Shown piece by piece: positions 10,986 through 23,174 of a DNA stretch of 64,000 bases (position 1 is the first letter of the stretch; each line of letters begins with the position of its first letter). The DNA comes from Streptomyces regalis (GTDB lineage: Bacteria; Actinomycetota; Actinomycetes; Streptomycetales; Streptomycetaceae). The stretch covers positions 1 through 64,000 of the forward strand of contig NZ_LLZG01000115.1 of assembly GCF_001509475.1 (NCBI RefSeq). Reading direction: 5' to 3'. The translations under genes and the position numbers were made by a program. The notes below the pieces were generated by a model. It was not told the origin of the DNA. It was given only the letters and a program-made list of their open reading frames with translations, and ran no database searches.

Positions 10986-11926
10986 CAGTCGAGGGTCTCC
11001 CCATGGCCGTACCGGCACCGGGTCTGCCCGCCCGCGTCCGCATCCACGAGGTCGGGGCGCGCGACGGCCTGCAGAACGAGAAGTCGACCGTGCCGACCGA
11101 GGTCAAGGCGGAGTTCGTCCGCCGCCTCGCCGACGCGGGGCTGACGACCGTCGAGGCCACCAGCTTCGTGCACCCCAAGTGGGTTCCCCAGCTCGCGGAC
11201 GCCGAGCAGCTGTTCCCGCTCGTCGGCGACCTGAAGGGTGTGCACCTGCCCGTCCTGGTCCCCAACGACCGCGGCCTGGACCGCGCCCTGGCCCTTGGCG
11301 CCCGGCGCATCGCCGTCTTCGCCAGTGCCACGGAGTCCTTCGCGAAGGCCAACCTCAACCGGACGCTGGACGAGTCGCTGGCGGTGTTCGAGCCGGTCGT
11401 GGCGCGCGCCAAGGACAAGAACCTGCACGTGCGCGGCTATGTCTCCATGTGCTTCGGCGACCCCTGGGAGGGCGCGGTCCCGATCCACCAGGTGGTGCGG
11501 GTCTGCAAGTCGCTGAGGGACATGGGCTGCGACGAGCTGAGCCTGGGCGACACGATCGGTGTCGCGACGCCCGGCCATGTGCTGGAGCTCCTCTCCATGC
11601 TCAACGAGAAGGGCGTGCCGACGGACGTCATCGGCGTCCACTTCCACGACACCTACGGCCAGGCACTGGCCAACACCTATGCCGCCCTGCAACACGGCGT
11701 CACCACGGTGGACGCCTCCGCGGGCGGCCTCGGCGGCTGCCCCTACGCCAAGTCCGCCACCGGCAACCTCGCCACCGAAGACCTCGTGTGGATGCTGCGG
11801 GGCCTCGGCATCGACACCGGAGTCGACCTCGACCGCCTCGTCGCCACGAGCGCGTGGATGGCCGAACAACTGGGCCGACCCAGCCCGTCCCGCACCGTAC
11901 GAGCCCTCTCCCACAAGGAGCAGTGA
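10982..11926 (+). CDS. hmgL: hydroxymethylglutaryl-CoA lyase
   Basis: A 314-residue TIM-barrel lyase, usual length. [15 protein letters not shown] at the N-terminus holds the substrate/metal residues, and [18 protein letters not shown] the metal-binding His pair. The signature loop [16 protein letters not shown] carries the catalytic Cys (about residue 243). It splits HMG-CoA into acetoacetate and acetyl-CoA, the last dedicated step of leucine breakdown. It starts inside the end of the upstream carboxylase gene (ATGA overlap). An enoyl-CoA hydratase for methylglutaconyl-CoA is not present in this operon and must be elsewhere. Confidence 0.92.
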   Translation: MTVEGLPMAVPAPGLPARVRIHEVGARDGLQNEKSTVPTEVKAEFVRRLADAGLTTVEATSFVHPKWVPQLADAEQLFPLVGDLKGVHLPVLVPNDRGLDRALALGARRIAVFASATESFAKANLNRTLDESLAVFEPVVARAKDKNLHVRGYVSMCFGDPWEGAVPIHQVVRVCKSLRDMGCDELSLGDTIGVATPGHVLELLSMLNEKGVPTDVIGVHFHDTYGQALANTYAALQHGVTTVDASAGGLGGCPYAKSATGNLATEDLVWMLRGLGIDTGVDLDRLVATSAWMAEQLGRPSPSRTVRALSHKEQ

Positions 11927-11932
11927 ACAGCC

Positions 11933-13093
11933 ATGGACCACCGTCTCTCCCCCGAACTGGAGGAACTCCGCCGCACGGTTGCGGAGTTCGCCCACGACGT
12001 CGTGGCGCCCAAGATCGGCGACTTCTACGAGCGTCATGAGTTCCCGTACGAGATCGTGCGGGAGATGGGCCGCATGGGCCTGTTCGGTCTGCCGTTCCCG
12101 GAGGAGTACGGCGGCATGGGCGGCGACTATCTGGCGCTGGGCATCGCGCTGGAGGAGCTGGCCCGGGTGGACTCCTCGGTCGCCATCACCCTCGAAGCGG
12201 GCGTCTCGCTCGGCGCGATGCCGATCCATCTCTTCGGCACGCAGGAGCAGAAGCAGCAGTGGCTGCCTCGCCTGTGCTCCGGCGAGATCCTGGGCGCCTT
12301 CGGCCTCACCGAGCCGGACGGCGGCAGCGACGCGGGTGCGACCCGTACGACGGCCCGTCTCGACCCGGAGACGGACGAATGGGTGATCAACGGATCCAAG
12401 TGCTTCATCACCAACTCCGGGACGGACATCACGGGCCTGGTCACGGTCACAGCGGTCACCGGCCGCAAGCCCGACGGCAGGCCGCAGATCTCCGCGATCA
12501 TCGTCCCGTCCGGCACCCCGGGCTTCACGGTCGCCGCCCCGTACTCCAAGGTCGGCTGGAACGCCTCCGACACCCGTGAGCTGTCCTTCGCGGACGTCCG
12601 CGTCCCGGCGGCCAACCTCCTGGGCGAAGAGGGCCGCGGCTACGCCCAGTTCCTGCGCATCCTGGACGAGGGCCGCATCGCCATCGCGGCACTGGCGACG
12701 GGCCTCGCGCAGGGCTGCGTCGACGAGTCGGTGAAGTACGCCAAGGAACGCCACGCCTTCGGCCGCCCCATCGGCGCCAACCAGGCCATCCAGTTCAAGA
12801 TCGCCGACATGGAGATGAAGGCCCACACGGCCCGACTGGCCTGGCGCGACGCGGCGAGCCGCCTGGTCGCCGGCGAACCCTTCAAGAAGGAGGCGGCGCT
12901 GGCGAAGCTGTACTCGTCGACGATCGCGGTGGACAACGCCCGCGACGCGACGCAGATCCACGGCGGCTACGGCTTCATGAACGAGTACCCGGTCGCCCGC
13001 ATGTGGCGGGACTCCAAGATCCTGGAGATCGGCGAGGGCACGAGCGAGGTGCAGCGGATGCTGATTGCGCGGGAGCTGGGGCTGGTGGGCTGA
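11933..13093 (+). CDS. acdH: acyl-CoA dehydrogenase AcdH (branched-chain acyl-CoA)
   Basis: A 386-residue acyl-CoA dehydrogenase with LTEPDGGSDAGATRTTA, INGSKCFITNSG, DEGRIAIAALATGLAQG, IHGGYGFMNEYPVARMW and EIGEGTSEVQRM (catalytic Glu). Gene position, last in the methylcrotonyl-CoA carboxylase operon directly upstream of desE, matches acdH of S. coelicolor, which serves isovaleryl-/isobutyryl-CoA oxidation in valine, isoleucine and leucine catabolism. The ATG lies 6 bases after the hmgL stop; AAGGAG is 12 bases away, so it may rely on coupling. A long hairpin follows the stop. The other dehydrogenase in this window is a separate, thioesterase-linked paralogue. Confidence 0.9.
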   Translation: MDHRLSPELEELRRTVAEFAHDVVAPKIGDFYERHEFPYEIVREMGRMGLFGLPFPEEYGGMGGDYLALGIALEELARVDSSVAITLEAGVSLGAMPIHLFGTQEQKQQWLPRLCSGEILGAFGLTEPDGGSDAGATRTTARLDPETDEWVINGSKCFITNSGTDITGLVTVTAVTGRKPDGRPQISAIIVPSGTPGFTVAAPYSKVGWNASDTRELSFADVRVPAANLLGEEGRGYAQFLRILDEGRIAIAALATGLAQGCVDESVKYAKERHAFGRPIGANQAIQFKIADMEMKAHTARLAWRDAASRLVAGEPFKKEAALAKLYSSTIAVDNARDATQIHGGYGFMNEYPVARMWRDSKILEIGEGTSEVQRMLIARELGLVG

Positions 13094-13121
13094 TCCCGGC
13101 GCGGGGGCACCCCGGAGCGAG

Positions 13122-13162
13122 CAAGGCCCAACGACCCTTGATTGCAAGGTAGTTGGGCCTTG
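13122..13162 (+). terminator. long stem-loop terminator after acdH
   Basis: CAAGGCCCAAC and GTTGGGCCTTG pair perfectly over 11 bp. The 19-base interior itself contains CCTTG-ATTG-CAAGG, so the hairpin extends to a two-tier stem of 16 pairs. It lies 28 bases after the acdH stop and separates the catabolic operon from the iron-regulated desE promoter. Confidence 0.85.
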
Positions 13163-13234
13163 TGGGCCGGTCACATAACTCGCACAACCCGCGCACAGCT
13201 TCGATCGCAAGGGCCCCCACCCCTGGACATCAGC

Positions 13235-13253
13235 TGAGGTTAGGCTAACCTAC
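13235..13253. promoter_or_regulatory. iron box (DmdR1/IdeR-type operator) upstream of desE
   Basis: The 19-base element centred on AGGTTAGGCTAACCT matches the Streptomyces iron box TTAGGTTAGGCTAACCTAA at 17 of 19 positions; only the outer bases differ (TG instead of TT, C instead of A). It sits about 50 bases before the desE ATG. The Fe2+-loaded DtxR-family repressor DmdR1 is expected to bind here and shut off siderophore uptake when iron is plentiful. Confidence 0.88.
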
Positions 13254-13302
13254 CTTCGAATTGTCCGGCGGGCGATCCGCCCTGTTCGAAAGCAGCGTAG
13301 CC

Positions 13303-14349
13303 ATGCCCAACGCCAGAGCCACCCACCTCACCCGCCGCGGCATCCTCGCCGCGGGCGGCGCCCTCGGCCTCGGGGCCGTGCTCGCGGCCTGCGGAGACGA
13401 CGAGGCGAAAAGCGAGGGCTCCAGCGAGGCCACGACTGCCGCCAAGTCCGGCCCCTGGACGTTCAAGGACGACCGCGGCACCACCGTGAAGCTCGACAAG
13501 GTCCCCACGAAGATCGTCGCCTTCGTCGGTGTCGCCGCCGCCCTGTACGACTACGGCATCGAGATCAAGGGCGTCTTCGGCCCGACCAAGACGCAGGACG
13601 GCAAGGCCGACGTCCAGGCCGGTGACATGGACGTCAGCAAGCTGACCGTCTTCGGCAACGTCTGGGACCAGTTCAACGTCGAGCAGTACGCGGCGTTCGC
13701 CCCCGAGGTCCTCATCTCCACGACCTTCGACAGCGCCGGCACCCTCTGGTACGTCCCCGAGGCCTCCAAGGACAAGATCGCCAAGCTCGCTCCGAGCGCG
13801 GCCGTCTCCGTCTACGACCGCCAGCTGACCAAGCCGCTGGAGCGGATGTGGGAGCTGGCCGAGTCGCTCGGCGCGGACATGAAGGCCGACAAGGTCGCCC
13901 AGTCCAAGAAGGACTTCGAGGCCGCCGCCGAGCGGCTGCGCAAGGCCGCGAAGGCTCGTCCCGAGATCAAGGTGATGGCCGGTTCCGCCAGCCAGGACAT
14001 CTTCTACGTCTCCGGCACCAACCTCTCCATCGACCTGGAGTACTTCAAGGCCCTCGGCGTGAACTTCGTCGAGCCGCCGGAGAGCGCGAAGAAGGAGGGT
14101 GGCGGCTGGTTCGAGTCGCTGAGCTGGGAGAACGTCGACAAGTACCCGGCCGACATCATCATGATGGACGACCGCTCCTCGACGATTCAGCCGGCCGACA
14201 TCACCGAGGCGACCTGGAAGAAGCTGCCTGCGGTGAAGGCGGGGCAGGTCATCGCCCGCTCTCCCGAGCCGATTCTGTCGTACGACAAGTGCACGCCGCT
14301 TCTTACGAGCCTTGCCGAGGCCATTGAGAAGGCGAAGAAGGTCGCCTGA
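13303..14349 (+). CDS. desE: DesE, ferrioxamine-binding lipoprotein of an ABC importer
   Basis: A 348-residue substrate-binding protein of the FepB/BtuF type. The N-terminus has a twin-arginine-like TRRGILAAGG followed by a lipobox LAAC at Cys30, so it is a membrane-anchored exported lipoprotein. The mature part begins with an Asp/Glu/Ser-rich linker, then WTFKDDRGTTVKLDKVPTKIV as in siderophore-binding proteins. It captures ferrioxamines outside the cell; the permease and ATPase are not here. An iron box precedes it. ATG 13303 is chosen because the signal peptide starts there; the frame stays open upstream through the iron-box region. Confidence 0.93.
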   Translation: MPNARATHLTRRGILAAGGALGLGAVLAACGDDEAKSEGSSEATTAAKSGPWTFKDDRGTTVKLDKVPTKIVAFVGVAAALYDYGIEIKGVFGPTKTQDGKADVQAGDMDVSKLTVFGNVWDQFNVEQYAAFAPEVLISTTFDSAGTLWYVPEASKDKIAKLAPSAAVSVYDRQLTKPLERMWELAESLGADMKADKVAQSKKDFEAAAERLRKAAKARPEIKVMAGSASQDIFYVSGTNLSIDLEYFKALGVNFVEPPESAKKEGGGWFESLSWENVDKYPADIIMMDDRSSTIQPADITEATWKKLPAVKAGQVIARSPEPILSYDKCTPLLTSLAEAIEKAKKVA

Positions 14350-14364
14350 GAAAGGGCCACTTGA

Positions 14365-14444
14365 GGTTGCGGGGCGGCTGCGGGTCCGTTGTGGCTGGTC
14401 GCGCCCACGCGGCGGAGCCGCAAATCGATACCGCCCCGCGCCCC
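14365..14444 (-). repeat. Streptomyces GC-rich intergenic repeat, copy 1
   Basis: On the minus strand this reads GGGGCGCGGGGCGGTATCGA, then TTTGCGGCTCCGCCGCGTGG and a tail ending in a GC-rich run. Its core GCGGCTCCGCCGC (14409-14421) folds as a hairpin. The same core and flanks recur after desD (20524-20592), and the GGGGCGCGGGG head recurs after glmS. Such elements are common between Streptomyces genes; here it sits between desE and desF and could act as a terminator or RNA-stability element. Confidence 0.6.
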
Positions 14445-14485
14445 TAAGAGGTCGGCATACCTGACGTCGATTCAGGAGTTACCCC

Positions 14486-15295
14486 ATGACTACGGCCATT
14501 GCCGCTCCGTTCCGCTTCTTCTCCCTTCAGGTCGTACGGACGCAGCGGCTCGGGCCGTCCATGGTCCGGGTCACCTTTGGCGGGGAGGATCTGGCGCACT
14601 TCTTCTCCGACGGGTGTGACCAGTCGCTGTCGTTGTTCCTGCCGCATCCCGGCCAGACCGAGCCGCAGGTTCCGATCGAGCTCGGCGACGGGTGGTGGCA
14701 GGGCTGGCGGGAGCTCCCCGACGATGTGCGGGCCGTGATGCGGTCGTACACGCTCCGGGCGCTCCGCCGGAATCCCGACGAGATCGACATCGACTTCGTC
14801 CTGCACACCCCGGCCGGTCCCGCCTCCCGCTGGGCCGCCCAAGCCGCCCCCGGTGACCGGGTCCTGCTGCTCGGGCCCGCTGTCGCCGACAACCGTGCCA
14901 TTCGGTTCCGACCGGCCGAGGACACCGACCTCGTGGTGCTCTGGGGCGACGAGACCGCCGTACCCGCCGTGTCCGCCATCCTCGAGTCCCTGCCCGCCGG
15001 CACCCTCGCCCGGGTCTGGCTGGAAGTGCACGACGCCGGGGACATCCAGGACCTGGCGTCCGAGGCCGACGCAGAGATCACCTGGCTGGTCCAGGAGAGC
15101 GCCCTCGACGCGATCCGCGCAACTCAACTCCCGCCCGCCGAGCGCCCGTACGTCTGGATCGCGGGCGAGTCCGGGAGCGTGAAGGCGCTGCGCCGGCACT
15201 TCGTCCGAGAGCGCGGTATCGACCGTCGCCAGGTCACCTTCGTGGGCTACTGGCGGCACGGGATGACCGAGGAACAGCTGCGCGCAGCCGAGTAG
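14486..15295 (+). CDS. desF: DesF, siderophore-interacting (ferric siderophore reductase) protein
   Basis: A 269-residue flavoprotein of the SIP/ViuB family. It has an FAD-binding barrel with RSYTLR (about residues 91-96), which binds the isoalloxazine ring, and IDFVLHTPAGPASRWA. The C-terminal half has the NAD(P)H-domain motifs WGDETAVPAVSAIL and WIAGESGSVKALRRHF. It reduces Fe(III) in imported ferrioxamine so that iron is released in the cytoplasm. It lies between desE and desA, separated from desE by a repeat element; it may be read through from the desE promoter. The desA iron box is 60 bases downstream. Confidence 0.9.
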   Translation: MTTAIAAPFRFFSLQVVRTQRLGPSMVRVTFGGEDLAHFFSDGCDQSLSLFLPHPGQTEPQVPIELGDGWWQGWRELPDDVRAVMRSYTLRALRRNPDEIDIDFVLHTPAGPASRWAAQAAPGDRVLLLGPAVADNRAIRFRPAEDTDLVVLWGDETAVPAVSAILESLPAGTLARVWLEVHDAGDIQDLASEADAEITWLVQESALDAIRATQLPPAERPYVWIAGESGSVKALRRHFVRERGIDRRQVTFVGYWRHGMTEEQLRAAE

Positions 15296-15353
15296 TTACC
15301 ACCGGGACCGAAGTGATCACGGTCACGGCCGAGGCTGCCCTTATCCAGTGTTA

Positions 15354-15374
15354 CTTAGGTTAGGCTAACCTAAG
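15354..15374. promoter_or_regulatory. iron box (DmdR1/IdeR-type operator) upstream of desA
   Basis: A perfect 21-base palindrome containing the exact iron-box consensus TTAGGTTAGGCTAACCTAA at 15355-15373. It lies 28 bases before the desA ATG, overlapping where the desABCD promoter must be, so the iron-loaded DtxR-family repressor would block transcription. This is the stronger of the two iron boxes in the window. Confidence 0.95.
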
Positions 15375-15402
15375 TTGACGCTCCCCACCGGAGGACCTCC
15401 CC

Positions 15403-18662
<3,260 letters not shown>

Positions 18663-18666
<4 letters not shown>

Positions 18667-20435
18667 CCCTGTCCGACGCCGTAGCGCATCTGTCCCCCCA
18701 CCGCTGGGCGCGGGCCAACCGCCTCCTGATCCGCAAGGCACTCGCCGAGTTCGCGCACGAGCGCCTCATCACGCCGGAGGCCACCGGCGACGGCACGTAC
18801 GTCGTCCGCAGCGACGACGGCCTGACCCGGTACACCTTCGCGGCCACGCTCCACGCCCTCGACCACTGGCAGGTCGACGCCGACTCGATCACCCGCCACC
18901 GCGACGGCGCCGAACGCCCGCTCGCCGCCCTGGACTTCTTCATCGAGCTGCAGAAGTCCCTGGGCCTGAGCGACGAGGTCCTGCCCGTCTACCTGGAGGA
19001 GATCTCCTCCACCCTCTCGGGCACCTGCTACAAGCTCACCAAGCCGCAGGTCCCGGTCGCCGAGCTGGCGAAAAGCGACTTCCAGGCCATCGAGACCGGC
19101 ATGACCGAGGGCCACCCCTGCTTCGTCGCCAACAACGGGCGGCTCGGCTTCGGCATCCACGAGTACCTGTCGTACGCCCCCGAGACCGCGAACCCCGTCC
19201 GGCTGGTCTGGCTGGCGGCCCACCGCTCGCGGGCCGCGTTCACGGCCGGGGTCGGCATCGAGTACGAGACCTTCGTACGGCAGGAGCTGGGCGAGGAGAC
19301 CGTCGAGCGCTTCCACGGCGTCCTGCGCGAGCAGGACCTCGCCCCCGCCGACTACCTCTTCATCCCCGTCCACCCCTGGCAGTGGTGGAACAAGCTCACC
19401 GTCACCTTCGCCGCCGAGGTTGCGAGGAAGCACCTGGTCTGCCTGGGCGAGGGCGACGACGAGTACCTGGCCCAGCAGTCCATCCGGACCTTCTTCAACC
19501 GGTCCAGCCCCGAGAAGCACTACGTGAAGACGGCCCTGTCCGTCCTCAACATGGGCTTCATGCGCGGCCTTTCGGCGGCGTACATGGAGGCGACCCCGGC
19601 CATCAACGACTGGCTGGCCCAGCTCATCGCCGGCGACCCGGTCCTGAATTCCACCGGCCTGTCGATCATCCGCGAGCGCGCCGCCGTCGGCTACCGGCAC
19701 CTGGAGTACGAGGCGGCCACGGACCGCTACTCGCCGTACCGCAAGATGCTGGCCGCCCTGTGGCGCGAGAGCCCGGTGTCGTCCCTGAAGGACGGCGAGT
19801 CACTGGCCACCATGGCCTCCCTCGTCCACGTCGACCACGAGGGCGCGTCCTTCGCGGGCGCGCTGATCGAGCAGTCGGGCCTGACGCCGACGGAGTGGCT
19901 GCGCCGCTACCTGCGCGCGTACTTCACCCCCCTCCTCCACAGCTTCTACGCCTACGACCTGGTGTTCATGCCGCACGGCGAGAACGTCATCCTCGTCCTG
20001 AAGGACGGTGTCGTCGAGCGCGCGATCTACAAGGACATCGCCGAGGAGATCGCCGTCATGGACCCGGACGCGGTGCTGCCGCCGACGGTCGAGCGGCTGC
20101 GCGTGGAGGTCCCGGAGGACAAGAAGCTCCTGTCCATCTTCACGGACGTCTTCGACTGCTTCTTCCGCTTCCTCGCCGCGAACCTCGCCGCCGAGGGGAT
20201 CCTGGAGGAGGACGACTTCTGGCGCACGGTCGCCGAGGTCACCCGGGACTACCAGCACTCGGTGCCCGAACTCGCCGACAAGTTCAAGCAGTACGACATG
20301 TTCGCCCCCGAGTTCGCCCTGTCCTGCCTCAACCGCCTCCAGCTGCGCAACAACAAGCAGATGGTCGACCTCGCGGACCCGGCGGGCGCGCTGCAACTGG
20401 TCGGCAACCTGAAGAACCCCATCGCAGGGCTGTAG
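18663..20435 (+). CDS. desD: DesD, NRPS-independent siderophore synthetase (desferrioxamine synthetase)
   Basis: A 590-residue IucA/IucC-family synthetase. Family stretches include EGHPCFVANNGRLGFG (ATP-binding His/Asn/Gly), FIPVHPWQWWNKL, RTFFNRSSPEKHYVKTALSVLNMGFMRGLS and YDLVFMPHGENVILVLKDG. It activates succinyl-hydroxycadaverine units with ATP and joins and cyclises them to desferrioxamine (E or B types). It is the last gene of the operon; a strong terminator follows within 25 bases. Confidence 0.96.
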
Positions 20436-20458
20436 TCCACGGCCCTCCACGGACAGGC

Positions 20459-20493
20459 GTGCACCCCCGGAGTACGGTCCTCCGGGGGTGCAC
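20459..20493 (+). terminator. strong terminator after desD
   Basis: GTGCACCCCCGGAG and CTCCGGGGGTGCAC form a perfect 14-bp stem with a 7-base loop, followed by GTCTCTACG. It ends the desABCD transcript and may also serve the convergent hexosaminidase gene. Confidence 0.9.
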
Positions 20494-20523
20494 GTCTCTA
20501 CGCAGGGGCGTGCAGCGCCGTCA

Positions 20524-20592
20524 GGGGCGCGGGGCTGTGTCAATGTGCGGCTCCGCCGCGGGGCGCGATCAATCCCTACCGGCCCGCAGCCG
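20524..20592 (+). repeat. Streptomyces GC-rich intergenic repeat, copy 2
   Basis: Begins GGGGCGCGGGGCTGTGTCAA and contains the same GCGGCTCCGCCGC hairpin core (20547-20559) as the copy upstream of desF, here in + orientation. It fills the gap between the desD terminator and the end of the hexosaminidase gene, overlapping none of the coding sequence. Confidence 0.6.
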
Positions 20593-20594
20593 AA

Positions 20595-22184
20595 TCACCA
20601 TGGAACTTGCGGCGATCGGTAGTAGTTGATCCCCAACGCCTCCCACCGCGCGCCCTGCGCAGCAAGCCGCACCTTGTAGCTCTCCCAGTCATGCGTGGAA
20701 GCCGCCGACCACCCCAGCTCAGCGACACCGGCCAGCCTCGGGAACGCCATGTACTCGATGTCGGCCGACTTGCTGATCGTCTCCGTCCACAGCGGCGCCT
20801 CCACCCCCCGAATCGCCGAAGCAGGCGCCCCGGGCAGATAGGTGCCCGGATCCCAGTCGTAGGACCGCTTCACCTCCACCAGACCGGCCCAGTCCAGCCC
20901 CAGCGGAGTATCGGCCGTGTACTTCATGTCGAGGTAGATCCGGTCGGCCGGGGACAGAATGACCCCCGTCCCATTCTGCGCGGCCTTCGCGACCTGCGCC
21001 TTCTCCTCCGCACTCGTACCGTCCAGTCCCCAGTACTGCGCGAGCGCCCCCGCCGCCGGCGTCGCTCCGGTCAGCTGATGCCAGCCGACCACCGTCTTGC
21101 CGTACTTGGCGACAAGGGGCTGCACCCGCTCCATGAACGTGACGTAGTCCTCGTGGCTGGTGGAGTGCGCCTCGTCGCCGCCGATGTGGAGGTACTTGCC
21201 CGGCGTGAGGGCGGCGAGCTCCCGGATGACGTCGTCCACGAAGTCGTACGTGATGTCCTTGCCGACACACAGCGAGCTGAAGCCGACGTCGGTGCCGGTG
21301 TAGAGCGGGGGTGCCACGCCGTCGCAGTTCAGTTCGGCGTACGAGGCCAGCGCCGCGTTCGTGTGGCCCGGCATGTCGATCTCGGGGACGACCTCCAGGT
21401 AGCGGGAGGCGGCGTACCGGACGATCTCCTTGTAGTCGGCCTTGGTGTAGTAGCCGCCGGGGCCGCCGCCGACCTGGGTCGAGCCGCCGTGGGTCGCCAG
21501 GCGCGGCCAGGAGTCGATGGCGATGCGCCAGCCCTGGTCGTCACTGAGGTGCAGATGCAGCTTGTTGATCTTGTACAGGGCGAGTTGGTCGACGTAGCGC
21601 TTGACCTGGTCGACGGTGAAGAAGTGCCGGGACACGTCGAGCATCGCGCCGCGCCAGCCGTAGCGCGGGGTGTCCGTGATCGTGCCGCCCGCGATCAGCC
21701 AGGGCCCGGGCTGGACGGAGTCTTTCTCGACGGCCGCCGGGAGCAGTTGGCGCAGGGTCTGGACGCCGTGGAACAGGCCGGCGGCCCCCGCGGCGGTGAT
21801 GGTGACGCCCTTGCGGCCGCTGTCGAGGCGGTAACCCTCGGCGCCGAACGGGCCCTTGGCCAGGCGCAGGTGGATGCCGCCACCGCCGTGGGCGGTGACG
21901 GGCAGGCGGTAGCCGGTGGAGGGGCGGAGGATGTGCGCGAGGTACTCCCCCACGCGGCGTGTCTCGCGGGAGTCGTCGACGCGGATGTGCGTGCCGCGGG
22001 TGATCCGGTAGGGGGATCCGCCCGGGGCGACCGAGGCGGGCGCGGGGACCACCCGGTCGAGCGGGGTGGGCGATGCCCCCTGTGCGGGAGCCGCCCCTGC
22101 CACCGAGGCGCCCATCGCGAGCAGCAGCAGGGAACCGAGAAGGCGAAACGTTCTGTGGTGCTGTCTCACACAGCCGACTCTCAC
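20595..22184 (-). CDS. secreted beta-N-acetylhexosaminidase (GH20)
   Basis: A 529-residue exported GH20 enzyme. It has a signal peptide (basic start, LLGSLLLLAMGASVAGAAPA), a GH20 N-terminal domain, and a catalytic barrel with RGAMLDVSRHFFTVDQVKRY, LHLHLSDDQGWRI, EVVPEIDMPGHTNAAL and KYLHIGGDEAHS, whose Asp-Glu pair is the GH20 catalytic couple. It releases GlcNAc from chitobiose and similar sugars outside the cell. GTG 22184 has AAGGGA 7 bases upstream. A DasR-like site lies in the short divergent gap, so induction by GlcNAc metabolites is expected. glmS and a chitinase in this window fit the same amino-sugar theme. Confidence 0.92.
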   Translation of the reverse strand: MRVGCVRQHHRTFRLLGSLLLLAMGASVAGAAPAQGASPTPLDRVVPAPASVAPGGSPYRITRGTHIRVDDSRETRRVGEYLAHILRPSTGYRLPVTAHGGGGIHLRLAKGPFGAEGYRLDSGRKGVTITAAGAAGLFHGVQTLRQLLPAAVEKDSVQPGPWLIAGGTITDTPRYGWRGAMLDVSRHFFTVDQVKRYVDQLALYKINKLHLHLSDDQGWRIAIDSWPRLATHGGSTQVGGGPGGYYTKADYKEIVRYAASRYLEVVPEIDMPGHTNAALASYAELNCDGVAPPLYTGTDVGFSSLCVGKDITYDFVDDVIRELAALTPGKYLHIGGDEAHSTSHEDYVTFMERVQPLVAKYGKTVVGWHQLTGATPAAGALAQYWGLDGTSAEEKAQVAKAAQNGTGVILSPADRIYLDMKYTADTPLGLDWAGLVEVKRSYDWDPGTYLPGAPASAIRGVEAPLWTETISKSADIEYMAFPRLAGVAELGWSAASTHDWESYKVRLAAQGARWEALGINYYRSPQVPW

Positions 22185-22216
22185 AAGCGTGTCCCTTCAT
22201 GAGCCAATGCGCTCCA

Positions 22217-22232
22217 AGAGGTCTGGACCACT
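22217..22232. promoter_or_regulatory. candidate DasR-responsive element (dre)
   Basis: AGAGGTCTGGACCACT matches the dre consensus ACTGGTCTAGACCACT at 13 of 16 positions, including GGTCT and GACCACT. It lies about 35 bases upstream of the hexosaminidase start and 32 bases before the divergent DUF4429 gene. DasR, the GntR-type GlcNAc regulator, is known to control hexosaminidase and chitinase genes in Streptomyces, which supports the call. Binding is inferred. Confidence 0.65.
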
Positions 22233-22263
22233 CTCTCGTGAGACTGGTGGAACAATCCACCCC

Positions 22264-23148
22264 ATGGCGGAAATCATCCAGAAGGACGGCACGTGGGTCT
22301 TCGACGGCGACGCCCTGCGGCTGACCCCCGGAAGGGACAAGAACGTCAGCCTGTTCCGCAAGACACTCGGTGAACTCGTCCTCCCGCTGGGGGCGTTGGC
22401 AGGTGCCTCCTTCGAGCAGGGCAAGAAGGCCGGACGGCTGCGCCTGCGTCTGCGCGACGGCGCCGACCCGCTGCTGCACGCCACCGGGGGCCGCCTCACC
22501 GAGCCGAACGACCCGTACCAGCTGATCGTGGAGTCCGACCGCTACGGCGTCGCCGAGTACTTCGTGGAGGAGGTACGCAACGCCCTGCTCCTCGACCAGG
22601 TCCCGGCCGACCCGGTCGACGAGTACCTGCTGCCGGGCCCCTCCGTCCCCCTGTCGGTCTCCGCCGGGGACGGCACGGCGACCTTCGACGGCGAGCACAT
22701 CCGCCTGGAGTGGAACTGGAAGACGGAGGACGCCAAGGCCGCCGCCGGCAGCCGCTCCCTCCCGGTCACCGACATCACGGCCGTGGAGTGGCATCCGGCG
22801 GCGGGCCTGGAGAACGGCTACCTCCGCTTCACCGTCCGGAACGCACCCACCAAGGCCCCGCCCAAGTACGACGCCAACTCGGTGGAACTGTGGGGCTTCA
22901 AGAAGGACCCGCTGATGGCCCTGGTCGCGGCGGCGGTCCAGGCCCGCCTCCCGCACCCGGCCGGGGCCGGCGCCACGGACGTACCGGACGCACGGCCGGA
23001 ACTGCCTTCTCCCGCGGCCGCATCCGCCGAGGACGACCACGACGCCCTCCTGCGCCGCCTGCGCGAACTCGGCGAGCTGCACCGCACGGGCGTGCTGACG
23101 GACGAGGAGTTCACGATGGCCAAGCAGGCCGTCCTCAAGCGAATGTAA
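22264..23148 (+). CDS. DUF4429 / SHOCT-domain protein
   Basis: A 294-residue cytoplasmic protein. Two similar ~120-residue halves begin GTWVFDGDALRLTPG and GTATFDGEHIRLEW, typical of paired DUF4429 domains with a PH-like fold. A short C-terminal SHOCT motif follows: DALLRRLRELGELHRTGVLTDEEFTMAKQAVLKRM. SHOCT motifs are oligomerisation or adaptor segments; no enzymatic residues are seen and the role is unknown. The frame is open upstream, but ATG 22264 is where family similarity starts. It is divergent from the hexosaminidase gene and may share the DasR-like site. Confidence 0.8.
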   Translation: MAEIIQKDGTWVFDGDALRLTPGRDKNVSLFRKTLGELVLPLGALAGASFEQGKKAGRLRLRLRDGADPLLHATGGRLTEPNDPYQLIVESDRYGVAEYFVEEVRNALLLDQVPADPVDEYLLPGPSVPLSVSAGDGTATFDGEHIRLEWNWKTEDAKAAAGSRSLPVTDITAVEWHPAAGLENGYLRFTVRNAPTKAPPKYDANSVELWGFKKDPLMALVAAAVQARLPHPAGAGATDVPDARPELPSPAAASAEDDHDALLRRLRELGELHRTGVLTDEEFTMAKQAVLKRM

Positions 23149-23174
23149 CGCGCGTACGGTCCCCCTCGCCCCTC

